Assembly: GCA_944326545.1 (NCBI GenBank)
Contig: CALVEH010000007.1
Location: 56,904 to 120,903 of the forward strand
Source: Candidatus Gastranaerophilales bacterium
GTDB taxonomy: Bacteria > Cyanobacteriota > Vampirovibrionia > Gastranaerophilales > Gastranaerophilaceae
Length of the DNA stretch: 64,000 nt
Direction: 5' to 3'
Part shown: piece after piece, positions 7,813 through 16,900 of the stretch
Layout: each line of letters starts with the position of its first letter
How positions within the stretch are numbered: the stretch's first letter is position 1
Made by a program: the position numbers and the translations under genes
The notes under the pieces: model-generated
What the model was told of the DNA's origin: nothing
The model's database searches: none
The model's input: only the letters and a program-made list of their open reading frames with translations

Positions 7813-9467
7813 AATGTCACCTCAACTATTCCTCTTACTGAGTTTATGCAAAATATCTTTTGCGCTTTGTTTATGTCGTTTAGAGTTAATACTTTTTCTT
7901 CACACTTGTTTTGCTCAAGCATTATGCGACGCATTACCCCATTGAGCAGACCTGATGATATTTTGGGCGTGTATAATCTGCCGTCAATTTGCAATAATAT
8001 ATTTGTTCTTGCACCTTCTGTCAGTTCGTCTTTTTCGTTTAAAAATATCACATCATAAACTTCTTGTGCTTTTATTTTTTCAAAAGCAGCTTTATACCAA
8101 GGCCTGTTAGTTGTTTTGTGGTACAAAAATTGTTCTTTGCTGTTCACTTTTTGAGCAGAAATTTCTATTTTGTTCGTACTATGTTCAATTAAAGGTTTAT
8201 ATTCCGTTTCAAAACTTCCGTCAGAAGATAGCAAGACTCTCAACATTCCGTCTTTTTCAGGCACAATATCCTTTATACTTTCAGGGAAGGTAAAGCAAAA
8301 ATGTTTTGCAGTGTTTTTCATTCTTTCAAAATGTTCTTTTTTATAGAGCATTTGAAAATTTTCAACCTTAATAGTTTCGATAATTTTAAAGTCTGCTAAA
8401 GAATTGTTTGTATTCAAAAAACTCATTTTAGTAACGGTTTCTTCCCACTCGTCTTTTATATCAGAATCCCAAACGATTGCCCCGCCCACGCGGTATTTAT
8501 AAAAATCTTCTTGATTAGTTTTTTGAAGAATTCTTATCGGAACGCTAAAAACAGCTTTTTGAGGAGATAAAAACCCTATTGCTCCACAGTAAATATTTCT
8601 TTTACCGGTTTCCACATGGTCGATAATCTCCATTGTGCTGATTTTAGGAGCCCCGGTGATTGAACCGCAAGGGAATATTGCCTCAAAAACATCATACAAA
8701 GTTGTACCTTCTAAAAGCTCTGCAGTTATTGTTGAAGTCATTTGATGCAGTGTTTTATGTGTTTCTATTTCAAAAAGTTTTGGAACTTTAACAGTACCTG
8801 TTTTTGCTATTCTACCAAGGTCGTTACGTAACAAGTCAACAATCATAACATTTTCTGCACGATTTTTTATATCGTTTTTTAAAAACTCTATATGCTGTTT
8901 ATCTTCTTGTTCTGTTACGCCTCTTTTTATTGTACCTTTCATCGGTTTTGTGAGAATCTTGCCGTTTTCAAGTTCAAAAAACAACTCGGGTGAAAAAGAA
9001 AGCAAAGTTTCGTATTCATTTTTTATAAACGTATTATACAGAGTCTTTTGTCGTTTTAACAAAGTTTCATATAGAGTTAGAGAGTCAGCGTCAGTTTTCA
9101 CATCCCAATCGTAAGTATAGTTAACTTCATAGGTGTTACCTGAAGCGATTTCTTCTTTTATCGTGTTTATAGCTCTTACATATTCTTCAAAGATGAGTGT
9201 AGGCAAAACCTTAACGTTTGCAGACGATTTATTTTCAGGCACATATTTTTCAAAAGTTTCATAAGCTTCAAAATACAAAAGCGGTTGTTTAGATTTTACA
9301 ATTTTGTTTAAGAAAATATCTTTTGCTTCATACCTAATGTACCCAAGCAAATAATAGTTTTTTGAAAGTTCCTCGACCCTGTTTAGTGCAGTCTTAAAGT
9401 CTTCATTATCAAAGGCTTTAATAACTTCCAAAGGTTTTTTTAAACACATGTCTGAATAGATGTTCAT
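7809..9467 (-). CDS. pabBC: Fused aminodeoxychorismate synthase (PabB) and aminodeoxychorismate lyase (PabC)
   Basis: 552 aa in two parts. Residues about 1-345 are a chorismate-utilising PabB domain with PMKGTIKRG (active-site Lys) and CGSITGAPK. Residues about 360-552 are a PLP-dependent class IV aminotransferase/lyase domain with HKTTNR (PLP Lys) and EGARTNILLQ. Together with PabA the protein makes p-aminobenzoate from chorismate. There is no Shine-Dalgarno; TAAAAT ends 6 nt before the ATG, so a leaderless start is possible, although the -35 position falls in the neighbouring terminator. Confidence 0.9.
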   Translation of the reverse strand: MNIYSDMCLKKPLEVIKAFDNEDFKTALNRVEELSKNYYLLGYIRYEAKDIFLNKIVKSKQPLLYFEAYETFEKYVPENKSSANVKVLPTLIFEEYVRAINTIKEEIASGNTYEVNYTYDWDVKTDADSLTLYETLLKRQKTLYNTFIKNEYETLLSFSPELFFELENGKILTKPMKGTIKRGVTEQEDKQHIEFLKNDIKNRAENVMIVDLLRNDLGRIAKTGTVKVPKLFEIETHKTLHQMTSTITAELLEGTTLYDVFEAIFPCGSITGAPKISTMEIIDHVETGKRNIYCGAIGFLSPQKAVFSVPIRILQKTNQEDFYKYRVGGAIVWDSDIKDEWEETVTKMSFLNTNNSLADFKIIETIKVENFQMLYKKEHFERMKNTAKHFCFTFPESIKDIVPEKDGMLRVLLSSDGSFETEYKPLIEHSTNKIEISAQKVNSKEQFLYHKTTNRPWYKAAFEKIKAQEVYDVIFLNEKDELTEGARTNILLQIDGRLYTPKISSGLLNGVMRRIMLEQNKCEEKVLTLNDINKAQKIFCINSVRGIVEVTL

Positions 9468-9482
9468 TTGACTATTTTACCG

Positions 9483-9523
9483 CAAAAAAAAGCCCCGTTG
9501 GAGACAAAAAAAGAAACGGGGCT
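9483..9523 (-). terminator. Terminator at the left edge of the phage-like element
   Basis: AGCCCCGTT (9491-9499) pairs with AACGGGGCT (9515-9523). On the minus strand the stem is followed by TTTTTTTT. It ends transcription coming from the lysis genes just before pabBC and marks a clean left boundary of the element. Confidence 0.85.
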
Positions 9524-9543
9524 AATATATAAGGGTAGTAAAA

Positions 9544-9999
9544 TCATAGCTTTTCAATTTCAATTTTTAGAGCAGAAAGCCTATTAAGCCAACCTTGAAG
9601 AAATATTTTTTGGTTGCCGTATTTAGCAAACTCTTTGTATTTTGCTTCTCTTGCAGAAATAAATTTTTCTGGGAACTTGTATTGAGCAGCTGCCAAAAAC
9701 TCTTTTACTCTGCCTACACCCATATTGACAGCTGTGTCAAAAGCCAATAACGCAAATTTTGGGGACATTTTGTCGCAATTTGCTTTGAGCCAGTAGTTTT
9801 TGTAGTATATTTTTTCGACTTCATCTTTTGATATAAATTTAACGTCTTTTGCGGGTAGTTTTTGAGCCTTAAGCCAGTTGTTGTAAGTATTTTGTGTAAT
9901 TCCATAATTTGTTGCTCCGCCTTTATCGTCCTTATTATTTACATAACCGCCCTCCCATTTGAGAACAAATCGAAGAGCGGTCTTAAAAAGATTATTCAT
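9544..9999 (-). CDS. Phage endolysin, GH108-type N-acetylmuramidase
   Basis: 151 aa. The motif WEGGYVNNKDDKGGATNYGIT at the N-terminus is the hallmark of the GH108 (DUF847) muramidase family; the Glu at residue 16 is the expected catalytic acid. It cleaves peptidoglycan at lysis. The start at 9999 (MNNLFK) is chosen because GAGGA lies 4 nt upstream; an upstream TTG at 10014 is also in frame but has no RBS of its own. Last gene of the lysis cassette, ended by the terminator at 9483-9523. Confidence 0.88.
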   Translation of the reverse strand: MNNLFKTALRFVLKWEGGYVNNKDDKGGATNYGITQNTYNNWLKAQKLPAKDVKFISKDEVEKIYYKNYWLKANCDKMSPKFALLAFDTAVNMGVGRVKEFLAAAQYKFPEKFISAREAKYKEFAKYGNQKIFLQGWLNRLSALKIEIEKL

Positions 10000-10010
10000 A
10001 ATTTCCTCAA

Positions 10011-10277
10011 TCAATTATTTGTACTGCCGTGCCATTGAACAATACTTATCAAAAGTGTTTTGACATCGTTGACATTTTTATCAATTCTGTCTATACGATT
10101 TTCTAAGCTTGTATTGTTATCCCGATGAGTTTTTTCAGAAACATAATGCTCTGCAATATATTCAACGAGTTCGGATTTAAGCTCCGATATTTGTGCAGGT
10201 GTAACAAAAATCTTGTATTGAAGAAAAAACATAATAACCACTATGACAATCGGAGCATACTCTATAAAAGTATTCAT
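10011..10277 (-). CDS. Small membrane-anchored coiled-coil protein of the lysis cassette
   Basis: 88 aa from MNTFIEYAP. Residues 6-23 form one hydrophobic helix (APIVIVVIMFFLQYKI), followed by a charged, heptad-patterned C-terminal region (LENRIDRIDKNVNDVKTLL). This is the layout of holin-associated proteins such as XhlA-like or spanin-like factors, but I cannot assign a family. AAAGGAG supports the start at 10277. It sits between endolysin and the 79-aa gene, overlapping neither product's core. Confidence 0.65.
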   Translation of the reverse strand: MNTFIEYAPIVIVVIMFFLQYKIFVTPAQISELKSELVEYIAEHYVSEKTHRDNNTSLENRIDRIDKNVNDVKTLLISIVQWHGSTNN

Positions 10278-10287
10278 AAAAACTCCT

Positions 10288-10527
10288 TTAATTATGTTTT
10301 TTAAAATCTTGTACAAGATGAACAAATCTCAACCTGTGAGCAAAAGTCATTTTTGACTTATATTGTTCAGCAATAGCAATAATTTTTTCGGCAATATCAG
10401 TTGCCTTTTTGTAGTCTTTTTTATCCTCTATAACATCTGTTTGAGCCAGATTCTCGACCTGAGCTGTTTTAAATTCAAAAATTTTAGACAACATATTGCT
10501 TATAGCCATAATCAAAGCGGAGTACAT
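10288..10527 (-). CDS. Hypothetical phage protein (79 aa)
   Basis: Starts MYSALIMAISNMLSKIF with GGAGG 4 nt upstream. Its start overlaps the stop of the holin-like gene (TAATG), so translation is coupled. Mostly helical and charged, with a lightly hydrophobic N-terminus (residues 1-17) that could be amphipathic. No family recognised. Position in the lysis cassette suggests an accessory role. Confidence 0.6.
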   Translation of the reverse strand: MYSALIMAISNMLSKIFEFKTAQVENLAQTDVIEDKKDYKKATDIAEKIIAIAEQYKSKMTFAHRLRFVHLVQDFKKHN

Positions 10528-10733
10528 TATGCCTCCGCCTTTTTTGATTCTTCACTTTTATGCTCATCAATGCAAACATTAATCAAACCGATAATACCAA
10601 GAGCACAAGCTATTATTGCATCAGCAAGCTCTGGTTTTAACACAACTCCAAACGCTGCAAGCACAGAAAACAGACCTTTATAAGTACTGGCTTGATTCAA
10701 GTATTTTAAAATAGTTTCTACAATATTATTCAT
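10527..10733 (-). CDS. Putative holin
   Basis: 68 aa from MNNIVETILKYLNQAS. It has two closely spaced hydrophobic stretches, about residues 20-32 (GLFSVLAAFGVVL) and 36-53 (LADAIIACALGIIGLINV), and a highly charged C-terminal tail (DEHKSEESKKAEA), the classic small-holin pattern. GAGGA supports the start at 10733; Met codons at 10754 and 10751 are less well placed. It lies upstream of the endolysin in the lysis cassette. It would form the membrane lesion that releases or activates the endolysin. Confidence 0.7.
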   Translation of the reverse strand: MNNIVETILKYLNQASTYKGLFSVLAAFGVVLKPELADAIIACALGIIGLINVCIDEHKSEESKKAEA

Positions 10734-10760
10734 AAAATTCCTCACTTTCATCATTGTTTG

Positions 10761-11300
10761 CTACAAAGACAGACATTTTTCAAAATCAATAGAAAGAAGA
10801 TTAAGTTCCTCTATTGTTTTTGCATTTTGTACCTGTTCAAGCAGAGTTGCCGTTTCAAATTCAATATTAGAAACTACTTGGGTAGCCACAGCACACATTT
10901 GAACAAATTCTTCATAAGAAAAATTAACGGGTTGATAATCATAATCAAGCCAAATAATAGTAGCCTCAGGCTGCGCAATAGCAAGTTGAGCAGACAATCT
11001 TATCTGTGCTCTGTCATCACAGTCAAAATGAGTTTCATTAAAATAAAAACCCGCTTTAAATGCGGATTCTTTTTGTTCACTAATCTGTTTTATACATTCT
11101 TGCTTTGCATCCTCTAATAATTCATCTTGAACATCCTTGGCAAAAACAAATTCATCATTTCTGTATAAAATCTCATCTTCTGTTGACTTAATTTCAATAT
11201 CATCAGGAATAGAATCAATGACTAATATTGTATTTGCCAATCGTTCTAAGTTTGTATCAAATAATAATATTTTCCCATTTTGTTCTACGTAGTAATTCAT
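10761..11300 (-). CDS. Phage tail-fibre-associated protein, DUF4376-like
   Basis: 179 aa, acidic, no signal peptide. The middle part (KAGFYFNETHFDCDDRAQIRLSAQ and neighbours) resembles the DUF4376 domain often found in short proteins next to tail fibres, sometimes described as fibre assembly proteins; this is from memory. Its ATG overlaps the stop of the fibre gene by 1 bp (TAATG), indicating coupled translation with the fibre. Confidence 0.65.
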   Translation of the reverse strand: MNYYVEQNGKILLFDTNLERLANTILVIDSIPDDIEIKSTEDEILYRNDEFVFAKDVQDELLEDAKQECIKQISEQKESAFKAGFYFNETHFDCDDRAQIRLSAQLAIAQPEATIIWLDYDYQPVNFSYEEFVQMCAVATQVVSNIEFETATLLEQVQNAKTIEELNLLSIDFEKCLSL

Positions 11301-13435
11301 TATTTTGCTCCATTTGCATATATAAAAGTTAAACTCTTAGATTCTACTGTTCCGCTATATCTTATAAATACAGTTTGTTTTCTAGCAACAGGAATAGAAT
11401 AAGCCATGCTACCTGTTGTATCATTATGAGAATGGAACAATACGCCAACATTCGATTGAATCAACAGGTAATTATTAATTGAAGAAAATTTAGCATTAAC
11501 AACAAACCATCCATCAGCCGGTGCTGTATAGGTAGTATCTGTAGCACCAACGGTCAATTCCACTTTGTGTGTCCCTGGCATCGACATACTTGAAATAAAA
11601 GAACGATTTTGAAAATCCAAGCAAGAAAAAGTTTCCTTTGGAGTAAAAGAATTAATCACATTATTATTAATGACAGTACCAACATTCCCCAATGGCACCA
11701 TATATCTTGAAATTACTTTGTTATTTTGTTTACCTAAGTAACTATTATTTAAAATCAGGTATTTAACTTCGCCATTTTCAAAATTCTCTGTTACAGGTAT
11801 ATCACATGCATTGTCAAATAAAGCTTCCTTTATGAGGAACAAATCTTGATTTTCATATTCGGAATCTTTTGGATGAGGTAATCCAACAACCCAACGTCCC
11901 GTGATATTTTCAGTAATTGTTCTGAGTCTAAACTTATTATTTTCATACTCAAGATTACTCATACTTCCATCAGAATTAAATCCGTTTGGAACAAGCACTT
12001 TAATACCTTTATTAACAAAAACTGTTTTACCAAAGTAGCCTAATGTACTTAAATCTAAAGCTACATCATTATAAACAGTCTGCGCACTATTTAAACTGAT
12101 TTGGGCAAAAGGAAATGATAAATAATCACTATTTTCCCATTGGTTATTACTATGATACTCTTTTATGACATTATTTTGAATATCATACCATCGAGTATTT
12201 AAACTTTCTTTTGCCGGAGTTTCCCCTGACAATAAACTTTCGGTGTTGGCATCAATCAATCCGGCTTGAGATAAACGCAATGTTATAAATCTGTGAGAAC
12301 TTTTGCCACCCGGTGTTAGAGTATAATCTTGTCTTGTTTTTACCCAATAGAATAATTTATTATTCTCATATTGAATATCAACTACTTCATAACCGCACAA
12401 ATCATCACCTATTTCTAAAGCAGGTGGTTCTGTACCATAAGGGACAACAGCAACAGAACCTGCTTTTAACCTAAAAACACCGTCTATTAATTCATATTGA
12501 ATATTCTTTGGCTTTTCCAAAATACAATTTGATATTTGGGTTTGTTTTATTGCATTTGATGCACTATTAATAGTAATAACCCCTTCATCTTTTGCTTTTT
12601 CTAAATTTTCAAGCCCCTCTTGAGCAGAATTTTGAAGTTGGTTTGAAGAATCTTCTAAAAACTTTTTAGCATCTATCAAAATCTGGTTTACATCTGTAGT
12701 TATATTACCGACCTTATAATACAAAAGCTTTGTACTGGCTTGGGGTTGAACAGTAGAAGATTTACCGTATACAGCAGAACTTCTTTTAGCTTCAAACCCC
12801 AAACCTGCAGGCTTTGAAACAGCCCCACCATCACCTCTTTGTTCTGCAGACGCAGTACCTGTTGCATATAAAGCCCCAGAAGCAGAATCATTCCACAAGG
12901 TTGTTCCTGCATTAAATCTTGGCCAAATTGACCCTTTTATATTTGGCAAACCGGCTTCTTTAAATTGGTTTATAGAGCTATCATTTGTAGAAAATTGCAT
13001 AAACCAGTTGTTGCGTGGCAAATAAAACTGCTGATTTGTCTTATCTAATATATAGAAATCGGCTATTCCTGTTTGAGAAAACAATTTATCTATAGCATCT
13101 TTTTTCGAAACATCCGCTACATAGTGTCCATTCAATGCTTGAACACAACTTATACCTCTGTAAGTAACTGTAGCACCTTCGTCAAACTCTTGTATAATTT
13201 GGTTTACCGCATCGGGATAAGTCATTGTAACAAGTCCGCCTTGAAGCATCCATCCCACAGCCTCAACCCCGACAAGTTTTCTGTCAGTTATTTTTATATC
13301 AAACAGCTTAAAGCCATCGCCTTTATCTTGGTTATATTTTAAATGCATCAAGCATTCATTTAAAACATCAGTATTACAAGGAGAAACCCCAGATACTGTG
13401 GGGTTATCAGTCCAAGTATATGATTGGTTATCCAT
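11300..13435 (-). CDS. Tail fibre / receptor-binding protein
   Basis: 711 aa. The N-terminal about 220 residues (DNQSYTWTDNPTVSG, QIIQEFDEGATVTYRG, FYILDKTNQQFYLPRNNW) look like a conserved fibre-attachment domain. A short helical segment (about residues 250-285, ILIDAKKFLEDSSNQLQNS) could trimerise the fibre. The beta-rich C-terminus (VELTVGATDTTYTAPADGWF, ending SLTFIYANGAK) resembles a receptor-binding tip. GGAGG lies upstream of the ATG. No reverse transcriptase or repeat variable region is present nearby, so no diversity-generating system is proposed. Confidence 0.8.
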   Translation of the reverse strand: MDNQSYTWTDNPTVSGVSPCNTDVLNECLMHLKYNQDKGDGFKLFDIKITDRKLVGVEAVGWMLQGGLVTMTYPDAVNQIIQEFDEGATVTYRGISCVQALNGHYVADVSKKDAIDKLFSQTGIADFYILDKTNQQFYLPRNNWFMQFSTNDSSINQFKEAGLPNIKGSIWPRFNAGTTLWNDSASGALYATGTASAEQRGDGGAVSKPAGLGFEAKRSSAVYGKSSTVQPQASTKLLYYKVGNITTDVNQILIDAKKFLEDSSNQLQNSAQEGLENLEKAKDEGVITINSASNAIKQTQISNCILEKPKNIQYELIDGVFRLKAGSVAVVPYGTEPPALEIGDDLCGYEVVDIQYENNKLFYWVKTRQDYTLTPGGKSSHRFITLRLSQAGLIDANTESLLSGETPAKESLNTRWYDIQNNVIKEYHSNNQWENSDYLSFPFAQISLNSAQTVYNDVALDLSTLGYFGKTVFVNKGIKVLVPNGFNSDGSMSNLEYENNKFRLRTITENITGRWVVGLPHPKDSEYENQDLFLIKEALFDNACDIPVTENFENGEVKYLILNNSYLGKQNNKVISRYMVPLGNVGTVINNNVINSFTPKETFSCLDFQNRSFISSMSMPGTHKVELTVGATDTTYTAPADGWFVVNAKFSSINNYLLIQSNVGVLFHSHNDTTGSMAYSIPVARKQTVFIRYSGTVESKSLTFIYANGAK

Positions 13436-13447
13436 TTTTCCTCCTTT

Positions 13448-15904
13448 TTAATATCCTTTTGCACGTAAACTCAACTTACACGTTGTAAGATCCCCCGCAT
13501 TTGTATAAGCTTTTAAAATTGCATAAGTATTTGTTTTTTCAGTGACAACGACATACGCATCATTGTTATCATTAACTGTTGCAACAATTGACGGGGGACG
13601 AATAAATGAGTAATCTATGCGCAAGCCGTTTTTGTCTGTTATTTTAAGCTCCAAATCCAAATCTTTATCAGGTACATCAACAGCAACATTGAGATTAGTC
13701 AAAACAGTTTGAACATTGTTGTAAGCCTTTAATGTAACCCTAAATTTGCAATATCTGAAGGTATATTTGCCTGTGTTAACTATTTTCCAATCAGAAAAAT
13801 TTTCTCCGTCATCAGACAAAGCCCATTCAACAAGAACGGTGCTTTGTTCATCAGCAGAAGTATACTGAATATCAAAAGCAACAATACACTCAAGAACTGC
13901 ACCTATATCGTAGACTTGGCTTAAATAAACGCCCTCTGAACATGTATCTGTTCCCCAAATGCCTGTTCTTTGATAATAGCCAGAAGAACTGTACCAAAAA
14001 TCCTCAGTATTATGCCATTTGATATCTTGTTCTACAAGTTTTATCGTATCTCTATAGACTCTTAAGTTTTCATCTAATGTGCCTGCAATATTATCAAGTA
14101 CATTGATTTTCACAATCTCGTTAACATTAGGAACAGAATCAATACTAATAACATCAAGAGTAGGATTTTTTGAATAGTTATAACCGTTAAAAGCCTTTAT
14201 CCAAAACTTAAAAACACCGTTTGTAGGTATTTCTATTGTAAACTTGCTTTCTGTTATCTTAGATTGAATCAGAGCAGAATTTTCCCAAGAATCACCCATT
14301 CTTATTTCATAAGTATCAGACTTATTTTGGTTCGGCTGCCATACAAAGTTGAACAAATTATTAGATTGTACAACATTAAAGTTTTGTACATCATCGGGGT
14401 ATTTTGCAGGGTCAGCCAAATTACTTACTAAAACTCTCGGTTCTTTACTACCGAGCTCATCGCTGTACAACCTCTCATCATAAGTTCTCCAATTAACTGT
14501 AAAAACACCGGCTCCGTTATCAGTAACACTTGTTACTTTAACCTTGTAACTTTTTAACCCCATTAAAATAGAGTCAAAAGATATTACATCCCCAACTTCA
14601 AGGTCATAACCCTTATAGTCAGTTTGAAAACTCCCAAAATAAGGCTGTAACCTTTTTGAGTTAACATAATACCAAGCAAGCCTTGAAGCTTGATTAAAAC
14701 TTGTACAACTTAAAATATCTACACTGTGTTCAATAGGAACTCCATCACGATATTCAGGAATTTCAGCTGTAGCTTCTACCTTTTGCCACTCGTGTTTTGG
14801 AGAAACAAATGTACATTTTAAAATATCATAATGTTCCTCTTTTGGTATTGTTTCAAAAGTTTCAGAACCTTTAATAATATCATTTTCTTTAAAAATTTTG
14901 CTCAAAGGCTCAGGCTTATCTATTTTAAACTGCAATTTTCCGTTTTTAACAAACAAACCGCCTCTACAAGAACGATAAATTTCATCAAGTAATGTTCTTG
15001 CAGAAGTTTGTGCATCAAATATCATATTGAAAGTAAAACGGGGATTTGTTTCGTACTTTCCAGTTTCTTTACCATTACTATCTAGTATTGGTGTTTTTAC
15101 AATCTCATCACAAAATGCTGCCGACTCAATAAAACTATCAAGGTCAAACATTTCTTTGACTATAGCGTCATCAATATTACCGTATTCGTTAATACCAAGC
15201 CCTAAACCGTTATAACAGGTTAAAAAGTCAAACAATATCCAAGCAGGGTTTTCAGAGTATTTTATCTCATACTCATAAGGGTTTTTATAAACTCTTATCT
15301 TTCTTCCTTTAACCACAGCCGTAAGGTTATAATTCATATCAATTTTTTGAGTACGAGGTACTGTTATCGCCAAATATGCAATATTTTTTAAAGAACCGAC
15401 TTTTTCAGCTCTTTCTTGTTGATTGTTTCCACCAACAATAGGGTCAACTGTTTGTGAGTTTGTACCGTAGTATCTGTTTACTGTAATACCGGAAATTTCT
15501 TCAATCGGAATATCATTAAGCTTTATTTCTGAATAGCTTGAAATCTCACCTTCAGAAAAAGCAACAATTCTTTTTACCGTCTTTTGGTAATTTTCATCCT
15601 GCCAAATACGGTTGCCTGCAACCTTTACAGTCCCATAAAGCAAAGGTACCGGTAAATTTTGGTCAGTTTGAGTTTGCAAAAGCCCCTTATAAGTAGGAGA
15701 CTGAGAACCCAAATCAGGTTTAGCAGCACTCGTAGCTAAAGACGCAGCAAGAGCAATACCACCATATATTAATGCAGCACCAACATATCCAACAATAGTA
15801 CCAACAGTAGCTAATGTAGCAGTAGCAAGTGTTGCACCCATTGCCCCAGCTGCAGTAAAAAACAGTGAAGTAATAGCTCCTGCTAATATATCAAATCCAA
15901 GCAT
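13448..15904 (-). CDS. Tail tip / host-specificity protein (TipJ, GTA gp15-like)
   Basis: 818 aa. The N-terminus has two alanine/glycine-rich hydrophobic stretches (residues about 5-60), as is usual in this family, then PVPLLYGTVKVAGNRIW and a central hub region (NAWILFDFLTCYNGLGLG-type segment, about 225-245). C-terminal beta-rich domains include a fibronectin-like stretch near TYEIRMG. It forms the tail hub that contacts the cell. The ATG at 15904 overlaps the NlpC/P60 stop (TAATG), matching the usual gp14-gp15 order. Confidence 0.82.
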   Translation of the reverse strand: MLGFDILAGAITSLFFTAAGAMGATLATATLATVGTIVGYVGAALIYGGIALAASLATSAAKPDLGSQSPTYKGLLQTQTDQNLPVPLLYGTVKVAGNRIWQDENYQKTVKRIVAFSEGEISSYSEIKLNDIPIEEISGITVNRYYGTNSQTVDPIVGGNNQQERAEKVGSLKNIAYLAITVPRTQKIDMNYNLTAVVKGRKIRVYKNPYEYEIKYSENPAWILFDFLTCYNGLGLGINEYGNIDDAIVKEMFDLDSFIESAAFCDEIVKTPILDSNGKETGKYETNPRFTFNMIFDAQTSARTLLDEIYRSCRGGLFVKNGKLQFKIDKPEPLSKIFKENDIIKGSETFETIPKEEHYDILKCTFVSPKHEWQKVEATAEIPEYRDGVPIEHSVDILSCTSFNQASRLAWYYVNSKRLQPYFGSFQTDYKGYDLEVGDVISFDSILMGLKSYKVKVTSVTDNGAGVFTVNWRTYDERLYSDELGSKEPRVLVSNLADPAKYPDDVQNFNVVQSNNLFNFVWQPNQNKSDTYEIRMGDSWENSALIQSKITESKFTIEIPTNGVFKFWIKAFNGYNYSKNPTLDVISIDSVPNVNEIVKINVLDNIAGTLDENLRVYRDTIKLVEQDIKWHNTEDFWYSSSGYYQRTGIWGTDTCSEGVYLSQVYDIGAVLECIVAFDIQYTSADEQSTVLVEWALSDDGENFSDWKIVNTGKYTFRYCKFRVTLKAYNNVQTVLTNLNVAVDVPDKDLDLELKITDKNGLRIDYSFIRPPSIVATVNDNNDAYVVVTEKTNTYAILKAYTNAGDLTTCKLSLRAKGY

Positions 15905-16275
15905 TATCTCACCCTATAAGATTGAAATTCAGAAAACAGTTTCAATCTCCCTATTTGTAAACTATGTTCCTTAAACACATGTATAATCTTGCCAAATTCG
16001 TAATAAACCGCGACATGAAGTGCTTTATTATATTTAGCAGTAATAATATCGCCCATTTTCAGATCATTAGGAGAAACTTCATCACAATATTCTCTAATTT
16101 TGGCCATTCCATAGTTATAATTTTCTTCAACATCTTCTGAAACCAGTTTGTATCTAGGAATTTCCGGATACAAGACTTGAATCGGATAAAAACACCCCTG
16201 ATACGTTCCGTCTTCATTAAACATTTGAAAAGGATGTCCGATTTTTTCCAGAAGTTTTTTCATTTTTTCTTTCAT
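15904..16275 (-). CDS. Phage NlpC/P60-type tail peptidase (GTA gp14-like)
   Basis: 123 aa. The candidate catalytic Cys28 lies in GTYQGCFYPIQ and the His in ALHVAVYY (residue 87), with GDIITAKY just before it, the order seen in phage NlpC/P60 proteins. It would cleave the peptide stem of peptidoglycan during injection. The start at 16275 (MKEKMKK) has GGAGG 5 nt upstream; the ATG at 16296 does not. Coupled to the tail tip gene downstream. Confidence 0.75.
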   Translation of the reverse strand: MKEKMKKLLEKIGHPFQMFNEDGTYQGCFYPIQVLYPEIPRYKLVSEDVEENYNYGMAKIREYCDEVSPNDLKMGDIITAKYNKALHVAVYYEFGKIIHVFKEHSLQIGRLKLFSEFQSYRVR

Positions 16276-16307
16276 AAAACCTCCGTTTTTCTGCATACAA
16301 AAACAAC

Positions 16308-16332
16308 ACCCTTTTTAGTAGAGTGTTGTTTT
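16308..16332. terminator. Terminator after the ankyrin gene
   Basis: AACAACAC and GTGTTGTT form an 8-bp stem. On the minus strand it is followed by TTTTTG. It separates the ankyrin/PDZ cargo from the tail-tip and lysis genes, which therefore need read-through or their own promoter. Confidence 0.65.
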
Positions 16333-16357
16333 TTATAAATTTTAAAATACGTTTTAA

Positions 16358-16891
16358 TTAATTCTTATTTAATTCTTCCTTGTTTATTCTTTCTGCTTCT
16401 TGTTTTTCGTATTCCACTAGCATTTCATATATTTCAGGATATTTTCTCTTAGCAGTTGTTTTTAAAGGAACTCTAAAAAGCATTCTCTGTCTTTTTATAT
16501 CAATCCCTGGAGTCTCAAGAATTTTTTTCACGACATCAGTCTGACCGTTCTTAACAGCAAAAAACAGCGCACTTCCACCATCTATTGTTTTGATTCTGGG
16601 GTCTGCTCCATTTTCTAAAAGCATAAGGGCTATTTGATTATGCTTACAATAGATAGCTTGCAAAAGATATGGAGTACCTGCATATCTCTTATTTAAATCT
16701 ATATGCTTAGCATCTATAAAAAGTTTAACCAGTTCAATATCTCCGCTTGTCACGGCATTCATCATCCAAACTTGAGAATGAGAATCAATCCTTTTACTTT
16801 TTAAAAGATTTATTGCTTCTTCTTGTGTATAAGCACTTGCTACTGTCGAAGTTAAAAATAGTGCACATAAAACAACTAAAAACTTTTTCAT
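16358..16891 (-). CDS. Secreted ankyrin-repeat protein (cargo gene)
   Basis: 177 aa. Signal peptide MKKFLVVLCALFLTSTVASA, then ankyrin repeats (about residues 35-150): GDIELVKLFIDAKHIDLN, NQIALMLLENGADPRI and GQTDVVKKILETPGIDI carry the repeat consensus. The GGGGGA site fits the start at 16891 better than the adjacent upstream ATG. Not a virion gene; it is inserted with the PDZ gene between terminase and tail-tip blocks. A periplasmic protein-binding role is inferred only. Confidence 0.75.
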   Translation of the reverse strand: MKKFLVVLCALFLTSTVASAYTQEEAINLLKSKRIDSHSQVWMMNAVTSGDIELVKLFIDAKHIDLNKRYAGTPYLLQAIYCKHNQIALMLLENGADPRIKTIDGGSALFFAVKNGQTDVVKKILETPGIDIKRQRMLFRVPLKTTAKRKYPEIYEMLVEYEKQEAERINKEELNKN

Positions 16892-16900
16892 CATGTCCCC

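Noticed and set aside
11300..13435. Diversity-generating retroelement at the tail fibre
   Set aside because: No reverse transcriptase, no template repeat found and the fibre C-terminus has no A-rich variable repeat with a second copy.
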